In this document: piece after piece, positions 1-6,799 of the stretch | How positions within the stretch are numbered: the first letter of the stretch is position 1 | How the letters are laid out: every line of letters begins with the position of its first letter | Assembly: GCA_041484115.1 (NCBI GenBank) | Contig: JBGPHA010000009.1 | Location: 1-16,577 of the forward strand | DNA from: ASMP01 sp041484115 | GTDB lineage: Archaea > Nanobdellota > Nanobdellia > Pacearchaeales > GW2011-AR1 | DNA length: 16,577 bases | Reading direction: 5' to 3' | Program-made: the position numbers and the translations under genes | Notes under the pieces: generated by a model | Told to the model about the DNA's origin: nothing | What the model saw: only the letters and a program-made list of their open reading frames with translations | Database searches by the model: none

Positions 1-83
1 CTGCTGACAGATCCTTTTATCTTGTCTTTACCAGGATATTTTCTCCATCTAGCTTCCTTTTTGCTTTTATATTGCAGAACCAT
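1..83 (-). CDS. Possible partial hypothetical protein running off the left edge
   Basis: On the minus strand an ATG at 83-81 opens a frame that stays free of stops for 27 codons to the window edge. The visible peptide begins MVLQYKSKKEARWRKYPG and is rich in Lys and Arg. I do not recognise it, and most of the protein lies outside the window. A TATA-like run (ATTATAAATTT, 108-118) lies about 29 nt upstream of the ATG, matching the spacing seen before other genes here. The open stretch is too short to exclude chance. Confidence 0.35.
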   Translation of the reverse strand, partial: MVLQYKSKKEARWRKYPGKDKIKGSVS

Positions 84-186
84 GAGATATTTAACAAGAT
101 TAAGAATATTATAAATTTTTCTGAAAAAATAAAACATTAACAAATAAGAAAAAATAAAAATGCTCTTGGGGCGGTAGTTATCAGAA

Positions 187-453
187 TTATCTTATTAGCT
201 TCTGAATATTTTCTATAGCGTCTGCAACTTCTTTGCCTTTCTTGGTCAATTTTATAATTTTTATCCGCCCTCTTTTTTCAAAACTAACCAGGCTTAAGAT
301 CTCTAACGTCTGCAGAATCTTCACTGCATGGCTATAAGTGCAATCCACTTCTTTAGCCAAAATACTGCCGTACCTCATCCTTGTATTCTTTTTCAAAGAG
401 ACCAACATCAAGGCTGGTTTTCTCCTAAAAAAGATATCAAAATTGTCTTTCAT
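187..453 (-). CDS. Small winged-helix DNA-binding protein (MarR/PadR-like)
   Basis: This 88-residue protein is probably a transcriptional regulator consisting of a single winged-helix domain. Residues about 13-36 form the first helices. Residues about 37-56 (CTYSHAVKILQTLEILSLV) look like a helix-turn-helix recognition unit. Residues 57-72 (FEKRGRIKIIKLTKKG) form the beta wing, with the usual closing LTKKGKEVADAI helix. The LTKKG wing end is typical of archaeal MarR-like regulators. It is divergent from topA, with a 109-nt spacer containing start signals for both genes, so it may regulate itself or topA; that is inference from position. No ligand-binding domain is present, so the effector is unknown. 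Confidence 0.7.
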   Translation of the reverse strand: MKDNFDIFFRRKPALMLVSLKKNTRMRYGSILAKEVDCTYSHAVKILQTLEILSLVSFEKRGRIKIIKLTKKGKEVADAIENIQKLIR

Positions 454-476
454 CTTTGGACGTGTGTATTTTAAAG

Positions 477-483
477 TATATAT
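477..483 (-). promoter_or_regulatory. TATA-like box for the winged-helix gene
   Basis: TATATAT is centred about 27 nt upstream of the ATG at 453. That matches an archaeal TATA box with transcription starting at or near the start codon. No Shine-Dalgarno sequence is seen before the ATG. Confidence 0.45.
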
Positions 484-533
484 CCCATAAGTGGTGTGCT
501 TTTAAATCTTTTGGAAACAATACTTTCAAAACG

Positions 534-542
534 TTTATTAAA
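534..542 (+). promoter_or_regulatory. TATA-like box for topA
   Basis: TTTATTAAA is centred 25 nt before the topA ATG at 563, suggesting a leaderless transcript. A second AT box, CTTTTAAAT near 499-507, could instead give a leader of roughly 35 nt. Confidence 0.4.
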
Positions 543-562
543 GGAAATAGGCAACAAAAAAC

Positions 563-2893
563 ATGCCAAGAAGAAAGCAAAAAAAGACCAGAGCAGAAAC
601 CTCTGCAGAGCAATTTTTTCCTATAGAACCAGAAGATGTAAGGTATACTGTGGAAAAGCAATACAAACAACCAGATCTTTCAAGCTTGATAAAAGTAGAA
701 AAAGAGGGGGAAGTCGTTTTGAAGAAGGCCCAAAAACCTCGCTCAGTGAAAAAGAAATCTGTCAAAGGAAAAAGTAAAAGAACAAAGAAGGCAAAAACAA
801 AAACAGAGTATATACCTCAAAAAGTCTCTTTAAAAAAAGATGGTTATGAACTAATAATAACAGAAAAACCACAGGCAGCCTTGAAAATCGCTTCTGCCCT
901 AGGAAAATCGGTTCAAAGAACCATTGGCAATGTTCCTTATTATGAAGTTGACAGAGAAGGGAGAAAGATTATTGTTGCATGTGCTGTCGGACATTTATTC
1001 ACTCTCAAACAAATTTCTCCGAGATCAGGAACTCCTGTTTTTGATATAAAATGGGTTCCTAATTACATGGCAAGAAAAGGTGATTTCAGCAAAAAGTATT
1101 ACGATGTTCTTACAACACTCATAAAAAATGCAGGCTCGCTTACGGTAGCCACAGATTATGATATAGAAGGGGAAGTAATTGGTTTGAATATCGTAAGATT
1201 CATAGGAAACCAGAAAGATGCAGCAAGGATGAAATTCTCTACCTTAACAGATAAAGAACTGAATGAATCCTATGAACAAAAGTCTGCAACTCTGGACTGG
1301 GGCCAGGCAATTGCAGGAGAAACCAGGCATTATCTGGATTGGTTTTATGGAATAAATCTTTCAAGAGCGTTGATGAATGCCCTGAGAGCTATCGGAAAGT
1401 TCAAGATAATGTCTATAGGTCGTGTGCAAGGCCCTACCCTTAATTTGATAGTAAAAAAGGAAAAAGATATTCAGGCATTCAAGCCACAATCTTATTGGCA
1501 GGTTTTTATCACTTTAGAGCAGCCAGAGATAGAACTGATACATAACAGAGATATTTTTAAAAAATCTGAACTTGAAAAATTCCATGAGCTTCGTGGGAAA
1601 ATTGCAGAGGTAGAAACACAGAAAAAACAACAGGAGATTCCTCCAAATCCTCCTTTCGATCTAACCGGATTACAGACTGAGGCATATAGGCTTTTTGGGA
1701 TTAATCCTGGAAAAACTCTTCAATTAGCTCAAAGCCTTTATCTTTCTGGCCTTATCTCTTATCCTAGAACCTCTAGCCAGAAACTTCCACCTTCTATAAA
1801 CTATAGAGAAATTCTTAAAAAGCTAGCAATTAAATACAAAGCTGAAAAACTTTTAACAAGAAGTAATCCTGTAGAAGGAAAAAAGACAGATCCTGCCCAT
1901 CCCTCAATATACCCAACAGGAAACACAGGAGAAATTGGTGAAGATGAAAGAAAAGTCTATGATCTCATAGTTAGAAGATTCCTTTCTTTATTCTGCGAAG
2001 ATGCTGTTCTTGAAAACAAAACAATAACTGCAAAGGTTGATAATCTTCTTTTTATAAAAAGGGGCTCTTCTGTAAAAAATCCAGGGTGGATGAAGGTATA
2101 TCCAATAAAAATTCCAGAAGCGAATATCCCTGATGTGAATGGGAAGATAAAGATAATTGATTCAAGAATAGAGGAAAAAGAAACACAGCCTCCAAGGAGA
2201 TACTCACCTGCATCTATTATCTCAGAACTTGAAAAAAGGAATCTCGGAACAAAGGCAACAAGAGCGAACATTCTGGAAACTCTCTATGATAGAGGCTACA
2301 TTAATGGCCAGAGTATAAGAGCAAGTCCTTTAGGAATTTCTTTAATAGAAACTCTGGAGAAACATAGTCCAGTAATAATTGATGAGGCTCTAACAAAAAA
2401 ATTTGAGAAAGAAATGGATGAAATTCAAAAAATGAAAAAAGGACAGATTGAAAAAGAAGAAAAAGTTATCGAAGAAGCGAAAAGCACTATAACAAAGATC
2501 TCAGAGCAATTCAAGCAAGATGAAGTACAAATTGGTGAAGAGCTATCAGAAGCAAACACAAAGCTCTGGGAACAGCAGAGAGAGGAAAACAAACTCAACA
2601 TTTGTCCTGTCTGCAAAAAGGGAAATTTACAGATAATTTATTCAAAAAAAACAGGAAGAAACTTCGTAGGCTGCAGCAATTATCCTGAGTGCAAAAACAC
2701 CTATAGTCTTCCTCCAAATTCACTAATAAAAAAATCTGATAAGATTTGTGAGAAATGTGGGTTTCCAATGCTTCTCTCAATAAGAAAAGGCAAGAAGCCG
2801 TGGATTTTCTGCTTTAATAGAGAATGTCCTACAAACAAAGAGAGGATTGAGGCTTACAAGAAGAAGCAGGCAGAAGAAACTTCAGGACAATAA
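563..2893 (+). CDS. topA: DNA topoisomerase I, archaeal type IA
   Basis: Type IA topoisomerase (776 aa) that relaxes negative supercoils by cutting and passing single strands. The TOPRIM domain starts near residue 95: YELIITEKP contains the acidic Glu101, and DYDIEGE carries Asp198, Asp200 and Glu202, which bind Mg. SIGRVQGPTL (284-293) and the active-site motif LISYPRTSS, with nucleophile Tyr400, are intact. RNLGTKATRANI (559-570) is another family motif. The C-terminus has two four-cysteine zinc ribbons, Cys681/684/704/710 and Cys729/732/750/755. No helicase domain is present, so it is not reverse gyrase. About 90 residues precede TOPRIM, more than usual, and residues 54-80 are very rich in Lys and Arg. 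The ATG at 563 is the first good start and has a TATA-like box 25 nt upstream. Confidence 0.95.
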   Translation: MPRRKQKKTRAETSAEQFFPIEPEDVRYTVEKQYKQPDLSSLIKVEKEGEVVLKKAQKPRSVKKKSVKGKSKRTKKAKTKTEYIPQKVSLKKDGYELIITEKPQAALKIASALGKSVQRTIGNVPYYEVDREGRKIIVACAVGHLFTLKQISPRSGTPVFDIKWVPNYMARKGDFSKKYYDVLTTLIKNAGSLTVATDYDIEGEVIGLNIVRFIGNQKDAARMKFSTLTDKELNESYEQKSATLDWGQAIAGETRHYLDWFYGINLSRALMNALRAIGKFKIMSIGRVQGPTLNLIVKKEKDIQAFKPQSYWQVFITLEQPEIELIHNRDIFKKSELEKFHELRGKIAEVETQKKQQEIPPNPPFDLTGLQTEAYRLFGINPGKTLQLAQSLYLSGLISYPRTSSQKLPPSINYREILKKLAIKYKAEKLLTRSNPVEGKKTDPAHPSIYPTGNTGEIGEDERKVYDLIVRRFLSLFCEDAVLENKTITAKVDNLLFIKRGSSVKNPGWMKVYPIKIPEANIPDVNGKIKIIDSRIEEKETQPPRRYSPASIISELEKRNLGTKATRANILETLYDRGYINGQSIRASPLGISLIETLEKHSPVIIDEALTKKFEKEMDEIQKMKKGQIEKEEKVIEEAKSTITKISEQFKQDEVQIGEELSEANTKLWEQQREENKLNICPVCKKGNLQIIYSKKTGRNFVGCSNYPECKNTYSLPPNSLIKKSDKICEKCGFPMLLSIRKGKKPWIFCFNRECPTNKERIEAYKKKQAEETSGQ

Positions 2894-2909
2894 TTCTTAA
2901 AAAAGATTC

Positions 2910-3128
2910 GTGATTAATTTTTCTATGAGTTTAGGGTTAGAAACAAAGTTAAAAGAAGCTGACATTTTAGCTATGGCCATAGACATTGCTGTTCAGAGAG
3001 GAATATTAAATTCTCGCTCATTAATTGCCGATTCTCGTCTTAATTACGGAGATCCATGGAAATATGAGCATTTAACAGAAAAAGAAATAATTCATTATAA
3101 AAAAAAGTTTGGTGCTCAAAATCTTTAA
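2910..3128 (+). CDS. Small hypothetical protein downstream of topA
   Basis: I do not recognise this 72-residue protein. It has a GTG start at 2910 (an in-frame ATG follows at 2925) only 16 nt after the topA stop, so it is probably cotranscribed with topA. The sequence looks like a real globular small protein: a helix around KLKEADILAMAIDIAVQRG, then a central segment with DSRLNYGDPWKYEHL, then a closing helix LTEKEIIHYKKKFG. There is no cysteine, signal peptide or membrane segment. Its stop overlaps the stop of convergent nreA by 4 nt. Conservation beside topA in relatives would be the main test of whether it is a gene. Confidence 0.55.
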   Translation: MINFSMSLGLETKLKEADILAMAIDIAVQRGILNSRSLIADSRLNYGDPWKYEHLTEKEIIHYKKKFGAQNL

Positions 3129-4351
3129 AACCACTTCCCCAAGGTTGTCTGTGTTTTTATGTTTTCCAGAATTTTGCTTTTTTTGAAAAGCTTCGATGGG
3201 TCATAACCGAATTTTATCATACCGATTTTCCTCGCGCTTTCTAGCATTTCTTTTATATCTGAGAAAGAAAGATTTTTGTTTTCCATCGCCTTCTTCACAC
3301 TTTCTCTCACCACCCATACGCCCAAAGCAGCCCAGTAGCTTGGTAATTCTATTCTTATGGCAATAACGCTGGCTTGCTTCTTTTCTTTTTCCAGATACTC
3401 AAGGACAGGAAGCCTTGAGGCATAGTAACCTCCACCTGTATTTGATGCATAAGATCTTCTTCCGTAAAAATCTTCCATGTCTGTGGATGCTTTTACTTCA
3501 TTGCCCTGATTCCATGAACTTCCAGGAAGATACAATTCAAATAATTCATAAGAAAAAATATTTGGGAACAGCATTACTAGATAACAATTTCCCATAAATT
3601 CTCCAAAGAAAAGTTCATGATTTTCAATCCATTTATAGTCTCTTATTTTTTTAAGGAGCTTCTTGCCAATCATATCATCTGTAGCAGTTATGCTCCACCT
3701 TGTCGGTACTAATTTCCTGTCTTTTTTCAGACCAAGAACTCCAACAGAGAGAACTTTGCTTAGAGTATATTCTGAAAAATTATTATGATAGAGAAATTCT
3801 ACAGCTTCTACAGCTTTTACAGCTTTTATGTCGTCATTCATGACCTTGTCAAGTTTGGGATCAATTTTTACATTACCTGTAATTTTTGCTTTTTTTAAGG
3901 GAGCATTCATTCCTTGCGGAACAACCACTCTGTCTCTCTTGAATCCTAATCCAACCTTTCCTTTGATTTCAATTTCCAAATCAACTGGTTTTGAAGCAAG
4001 AGCAATCTCCTGCGCCATCTCTACAAATTTCTTAGTGTTTGATCTTGGATCAGTAACTCTCGACTGGAATCTTGAATTCAAAAGGCTCTCTCTCAGGCTA
4101 ACAACGTCTCTCACCCCAAAATTATTTCTTGCCCAAAACTCTGCATCATCATATATCCATGCATCCTCGTCTCTTTCCAATGGGCTAATAATTCCTACAT
4201 TTACAAGAGGGTACTTTAATTTTGACCCCACAAAAACGCTCGGAGGACTGCTGGTTGCCAGTTCTGAAATTTTTCCGATATCCTTATACTTAAACCTTGT
4301 ATCAGCTATCTTCTTTATGACTTCGAAACGAATATCCTTATCTTCTTGCAT
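3125..4351 (-). CDS. nreA: NreA family DNA repair protein with C-terminal PIP box
   Basis: Archaeal Nre-family protein of 408 residues, implicated in DNA-damage repair together with PCNA. Family hallmarks are SSPPSVFVGSKLKYPLVNVG (34-53), RDVVSLRESLLNSRF (81-95) and VPTRWSITATDD (215-226). The last eight residues are QTTLGKWF, a textbook PCNA-interacting (PIP) motif with Gln401, Leu404, Trp407 and Phe408. From memory, many family members start with a cysteine zinc finger. Here the N-terminus has no cysteine, and an in-frame stop just upstream of the ATG rules out a longer start. Residues 176-184 carry a small KAVKAVEAV repeat. TTTAAA lies about 25 nt upstream of the ATG. Confidence 0.9.
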   Translation of the reverse strand: MQEDKDIRFEVIKKIADTRFKYKDIGKISELATSSPPSVFVGSKLKYPLVNVGIISPLERDEDAWIYDDAEFWARNNFGVRDVVSLRESLLNSRFQSRVTDPRSNTKKFVEMAQEIALASKPVDLEIEIKGKVGLGFKRDRVVVPQGMNAPLKKAKITGNVKIDPKLDKVMNDDIKAVKAVEAVEFLYHNNFSEYTLSKVLSVGVLGLKKDRKLVPTRWSITATDDMIGKKLLKKIRDYKWIENHELFFGEFMGNCYLVMLFPNIFSYELFELYLPGSSWNQGNEVKASTDMEDFYGRRSYASNTGGGYYASRLPVLEYLEKEKKQASVIAIRIELPSYWAALGVWVVRESVKKAMENKNLSFSDIKEMLESARKIGMIKFGYDPSKLFKKSKILENIKTQTTLGKWF

Positions 4352-4372
4352 CTGCTATAAAGGAAATAGATA

Positions 4373-4378
4373 TTTAAA
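4373..4378 (-). promoter_or_regulatory. TATA-like box for nreA
   Basis: TTTAAA within an AT-rich run is centred about 25 nt before the nreA ATG at 4351. No ribosome binding site is evident, so transcription is probably leaderless. Confidence 0.4.
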
Positions 4379-4400
4379 ATATTTGAGAACTACCAAGGAG

Positions 4401-4595
4401 TTATCTTCTTTTTCTTGAAGATGGCATTTCTTCATGCATCATCCCATGGCCATAGCAACGCATACATGCAAACCCATGTAAAACCAATAATGCTGCAGCA
4501 ATAGTTATAATCCACTTAGAAGCTGAAACATTCCACCATGTGAAAACCAAAATCACAGCTCCAAGAAAAACCTCTTTAAATCTACTGTTATGCAT
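4401..4595 (-). CDS. Two-helix membrane microprotein with Cys/His/Met-rich tail
   Basis: I do not recognise this 64-residue protein as a named family. It shows two hydrophobic segments, about residues 8-22 and 27-43, separated by a short polar turn (NVSASK). The tail contains CMRCYGHGMMHEEM (44-57), which packs a CxxC pair (Cys44, Cys47), two His and four Met, followed by a basic end SSRKRR. By the positive-inside rule the basic tail is probably cytoplasmic, giving a hairpin with both ends inside. The Cys/His/Met cluster could bind a soft metal such as copper, but that is inference. It sits between radB and nreA, with 44 and 49 nt spacers, on the same strand. Confidence 0.6.
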   Translation of the reverse strand: MHNSRFKEVFLGAVILVFTWWNVSASKWIITIAAALLVLHGFACMRCYGHGMMHEEMPSSRKRR

Positions 4596-4639
4596 TTTAA
4601 TTCTATAAAAAAGAGGAAAAAAGCATTAATAAACATTTG

Positions 4640-5383
4640 TTATATCCAGCCACGGCGAAATATTCCCTTCTCCTTTATTTCAAAATTTAATTCTTTCTGA
4701 GGCATGCTCCTATGCTTCAATAGAATTGCTTTTCTTCTTCCTCCTTCGTTCTTCAATTCAATTATTGCCTTACTCCAGTATTTCATCAAATCTCCTCCAA
4801 CAAGATTTACTCCTGGTTTGATCCCTTTTTTTCTCTCCTCGTCAGATAAAAATTCAGAATAAACCTGGTTTGTTATTATTACAGGAATTTTCTGTCTCCT
4901 TGAAATTTCTGCCAGAACTTTCATTTGCGAAGCGAGTTCCCTGTTAACTTTCCTGACTTCTTCTTCATCTTTAGATGATTCCCGAGTTTTGACTGCTCCC
5001 AGTTCAAGCCTGTAATGCATAGCCATCCCATCTATTACAATAAGGCTTATATTTTCCTTTTTAACCTGCTCTGATAATTTGAGAAATAATTTTTTTTGTT
5101 CCTCAAAGCCAGTTGGTTCCAAAAGAAGGATATTTTTCAGGATTTCCTTGTAATCCTCTCCAACAATCTGCTTCACCCTTTCGGTACTGAACCCCCCTTC
5201 TGTGTCTATAAAAATTACTTTATTTCCCTTTTTCGCCTGACTGCAGCTAGCCAGAATAACAAAATTTGTTTTCCCGCTAGCAGGTGGTCCCGCAATCATT
5301 GTTATAATTCCCGCCTCATATCCTCCATAAAGCCATTTGTTCAAATCAAAGCTTCCTGCAGAAATTTTCTCATCATACATCAT
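4640..5383 (-). CDS. radB: DNA repair and recombination protein RadB
   Basis: RecA/RadA-superfamily ATPase (247 aa), the short archaeal paralogue thought to assist RadA in homologous recombination. It contains only the ATPase core, with no N-terminal helix-hairpin-helix domain, as expected for RadB. Walker A is GPPASGKT (32-39), Walker B is LIVID (114-118), and FIDTEGGFSTER (58-69) and VIITNQVYSEF (168-178) are family motifs. LVGGDLMKYWSKAII (194-208) matches the L2/C-terminal region. The coding sequence opens with two ATG codons. The second (5380) is 24-25 nt from a TTATTAAT box at 5401-5408, so it may be the true start of a leaderless message. Confidence 0.9.
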   Translation of the reverse strand: MMYDEKISAGSFDLNKWLYGGYEAGIITMIAGPPASGKTNFVILASCSQAKKGNKVIFIDTEGGFSTERVKQIVGEDYKEILKNILLLEPTGFEEQKKLFLKLSEQVKKENISLIVIDGMAMHYRLELGAVKTRESSKDEEEVRKVNRELASQMKVLAEISRRQKIPVIITNQVYSEFLSDEERKKGIKPGVNLVGGDLMKYWSKAIIELKNEGGRRKAILLKHRSMPQKELNFEIKEKGIFRRGWI

Positions 5384-5400
5384 AAAAAAAAGAAGAGAAG

Positions 5401-5408
5401 ATTAATAA
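5401..5408 (-). promoter_or_regulatory. TATA-like box for radB
   Basis: On the minus strand TTATTAAT is centred about 21 nt from the first radB ATG and 24-25 nt from the second. The spacing used by neighbouring genes favours the second ATG. Confidence 0.35.
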
Positions 5409-5419
5409 GAATTATTGTG

Positions 5420-5683
5420 TTACTTTAGTTTCTTGAAATCGGTCTCAATCTTGTCAAGATCCTTAACTATAGAAGCTACTGCATCACTTATCGCTTTTTT
5501 TGCAGATTTGCCTTTTGTAATAACTTTTAAAATAGGTTTCTCAGAAGGGTGTTCTCTTTTCCAGGCAGAAAAACTTACCGAAGGGTCTTTATTCAAGTAA
5601 ACCCTCAGAATCTCAACAAGGGTCATATTTCCGAGTCTTACTTCAATTTCTTCTTTTGAACTTTTCAGAATCTCGAGTTCCAT
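5420..5683 (-). CDS. rpoL: DNA-directed RNA polymerase subunit L (Rpo11)
   Basis: Archaeal Rpo11 (87 aa), homologous to eukaryotic Rpb11 and to the dimerisation domain of bacterial RpoA. It pairs with Rpo3 to form the assembly platform of RNA polymerase. Matching features are the opening MELEILKSSKEEIEVRL, the leucine-rich TLVEILRVYLNKD (21-33), the SFSAWKREHP segment (37-46) corresponding to the FAxYxxxHP region, the KPILKVITKGK strand (49-59), and the long C-terminal helix AISDAVASIVKDLDKIE. Length is normal for the family. TTTATAAAT is centred 26 nt upstream of the ATG. It lies between radB and the small mbf1-linked gene but seems to have its own promoter. Confidence 0.88.
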   Translation of the reverse strand: MELEILKSSKEEIEVRLGNMTLVEILRVYLNKDPSVSFSAWKREHPSEKPILKVITKGKSAKKAISDAVASIVKDLDKIETDFKKLK

Positions 5684-5704
5684 ATTAAGAAATCAGAAAT
5701 TTGA

Positions 5705-5713
5705 TTTATAAAT
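5705..5713 (-). promoter_or_regulatory. TATA box for rpoL
   Basis: TTTATAAAT is centred 26 nt before the rpoL ATG at 5683. It is one of the clearest TATA boxes in the window and fits leaderless initiation. Confidence 0.5.
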
Positions 5714-5720
5714 TCTTTGG

Positions 5721-6029
5721 TTAAGATCTATAGGCATCATTTAATTCACTTTCTAACTCCATGAATCTTGCCTCTATGATGGCCCACCAAAGTTTTTCGT
5801 AGGATAAATCTCCTCTTCTTAAAATATCATCAATATCAGGATTAACAGCATTCAATTTTCCCTTCAACCCCTCAAGAGGGGTTCTTGATAATTCATCCAA
5901 AATTCCTCTTTCAAGAATAATTAAATGCCCCCCTATAATAAGATGATGAGCATCTGCTTGTGCTCTATAAATTATTTTTAATTCCCTATTATATAAAATT
6001 TCTTCATCGGTCATCTTCATTCCAATCAT
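5721..6029 (-). CDS. Hypothetical helical protein overlapping the end of mbf1
   Basis: I do not recognise this protein of up to 102 residues. It is predicted to be largely helical, with a segment RAQADAHHLIIGGHLIILERG (22-42) containing three His and a C-terminal helix LSYEKLWWAIIEARFMELES. The long frame starts at 6029 and overlaps mbf1 by 26 nt. Internal ATGs at residues 4 and 6 would shorten the overlap to 17 or 11 nt, and the residue-6 start (MTDEEIL) looks natural. The overlap implies translational coupling to mbf1. There is no signal peptide, zinc site or clear membrane span, though GGHLIILE is hydrophobic. Function is unknown. Confidence 0.6.
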   Translation of the reverse strand: MIGMKMTDEEILYNRELKIIYRAQADAHHLIIGGHLIILERGILDELSRTPLEGLKGKLNAVNPDIDDILRRGDLSYEKLWWAIIEARFMELESELNDAYRS

Positions 6030-6729
6030 CTATTTTTTCTTCTTCTGTTGTCTCGTAAAGTTCCTCTGTCTTTTTTTCTGCAAGCATTTCTTCCCTTTCT
6101 TTTTTTATTCTCTGTAAATCATATATTGTGAGAGAATCAAGGCTCTGCTTGTCAAAGCTGACGGTTCTTTTATTTTTTTCTTTATTTTGAATATGCATAG
6201 GAAAAATCCTCTCTTTTATGAGTTTTACTTTAAGAAATCTTTCAAGTTTATCTATAAGACTGTAGCTTTCTGGAACAACTCCCTGCTCCGCCATTTTTAT
6301 TGCTGCCTCTGACTCTCCTATCATATCTGCTAGTTGCTTTTGTGTAAGCCCTTTTATTCTTCTGACCCGCATTATTATCCAGTGGAAGTTATCTGTAAGG
6401 TCTGGTCTCAATTTTAATATTAAATCTTGTTTTTTTATCTTTTCTTCATAGTTCTTGTCGATTATTTTCCTTAAGCTCGTTTCCTGCTTTTTTAGTTCAG
6501 GATTGTATAGTTCTCGTTCTCTTGGCTTCACTCCTGAAAGCCTAGCCATTACTTCAGATACCGTCCCCCTTTTTTCAGGCTCTTCAAAAAAGGCTCTTTT
6601 TGGTTTTTTTAGTATAGGGAAGCCTTCTTCAGAAGCGCATTTATCACATGCGAAGATTACTCCTTTTGGGGAAATTACTTCAAAAACAGGCCTCATCTCC
6701 CCAGATATCCCGCAGATAGAGCATTCCAT
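6004..6729 (-). CDS. Archaeal multiprotein bridging factor 1 (zinc ribbon plus HTH)
   Basis: MBF1-type protein (241 aa) with the archaeal architecture. The N-terminal zinc ribbon has CSIC (Cys3, Cys6) and CDKC (Cys28, Cys31). A linker with PRERELYNPEL follows. A Cro/C1-type helix-turn-helix spans about residues 118-171 (RVRRIKGLTQKQLADMIGES, then EAAIKMAEQG). Archaeal MBF1 associates with ribosomes or the transcription machinery. After the HTH there is a charged tail of about 70 residues rich in Lys and Glu, ending in acidic WNEDDR, longer than in many homologues. The small gene immediately downstream overlaps its end. AT-rich TATA candidates lie at 6751-6769. Confidence 0.87.
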   Translation of the reverse strand: MECSICGISGEMRPVFEVISPKGVIFACDKCASEEGFPILKKPKRAFFEEPEKRGTVSEVMARLSGVKPRERELYNPELKKQETSLRKIIDKNYEEKIKKQDLILKLRPDLTDNFHWIIMRVRRIKGLTQKQLADMIGESEAAIKMAEQGVVPESYSLIDKLERFLKVKLIKERIFPMHIQNKEKNKRTVSFDKQSLDSLTIYDLQRIKKEREEMLAEKKTEELYETTEEEKIDDWNEDDR

Positions 6730-6750
6730 AAGAAATCAAACTCTGAACTG

Positions 6751-6769
6751 TTTTTTAATATTTATATAA
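6751..6769 (-). promoter_or_regulatory. AT-rich promoter region for mbf1
   Basis: This AT tract holds two overlapping TATA-like cores, one centred about 28 nt and one about 36 nt before the mbf1 ATG at 6729. It lies in the 70-nt gap after the thioredoxin-fold gene. Confidence 0.35.
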
Positions 6770-6799
6770 GTCAGAATATAGTATATTCAACATAACTTT

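Noticed and set aside
157..170. 14-base match aaaaatgctcttgg to 7430-7443
   Set aside because: It is a single short match in AT-rich DNA; the second copy is coding in the thioredoxin-fold gene, and the flanks do not match.
84..186. Possible tRNA or small RNA in the left intergenic stretch
   Set aside because: There is no cloverleaf, no T-loop consensus and no stable stem; the stretch is simply AT-rich with a probable promoter.
496..777. Plus-strand frame overlapping the topA start
   Set aside because: It reads the Lys-rich 5' part of topA in another frame; repeated Lys and Arg codons keep it open by composition.
563..2893. Reverse gyrase
   Set aside because: The TOPRIM and active-site tyrosine domains are present, but there is no N-terminal helicase domain with Walker motifs.
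3790..3825. Tandem repeat of acagctt-like units
   Set aside because: It encodes the KAVKAVEAV segment of nreA in frame. It is a minor in-gene repeat with no sign of a separate function.
3828..4418. Open frame of 196 codons on the plus strand opposite nreA
   Set aside because: It lies entirely antisense to a well-supported nreA gene; its composition is that of an antisense shadow and it has no recognisable motif.
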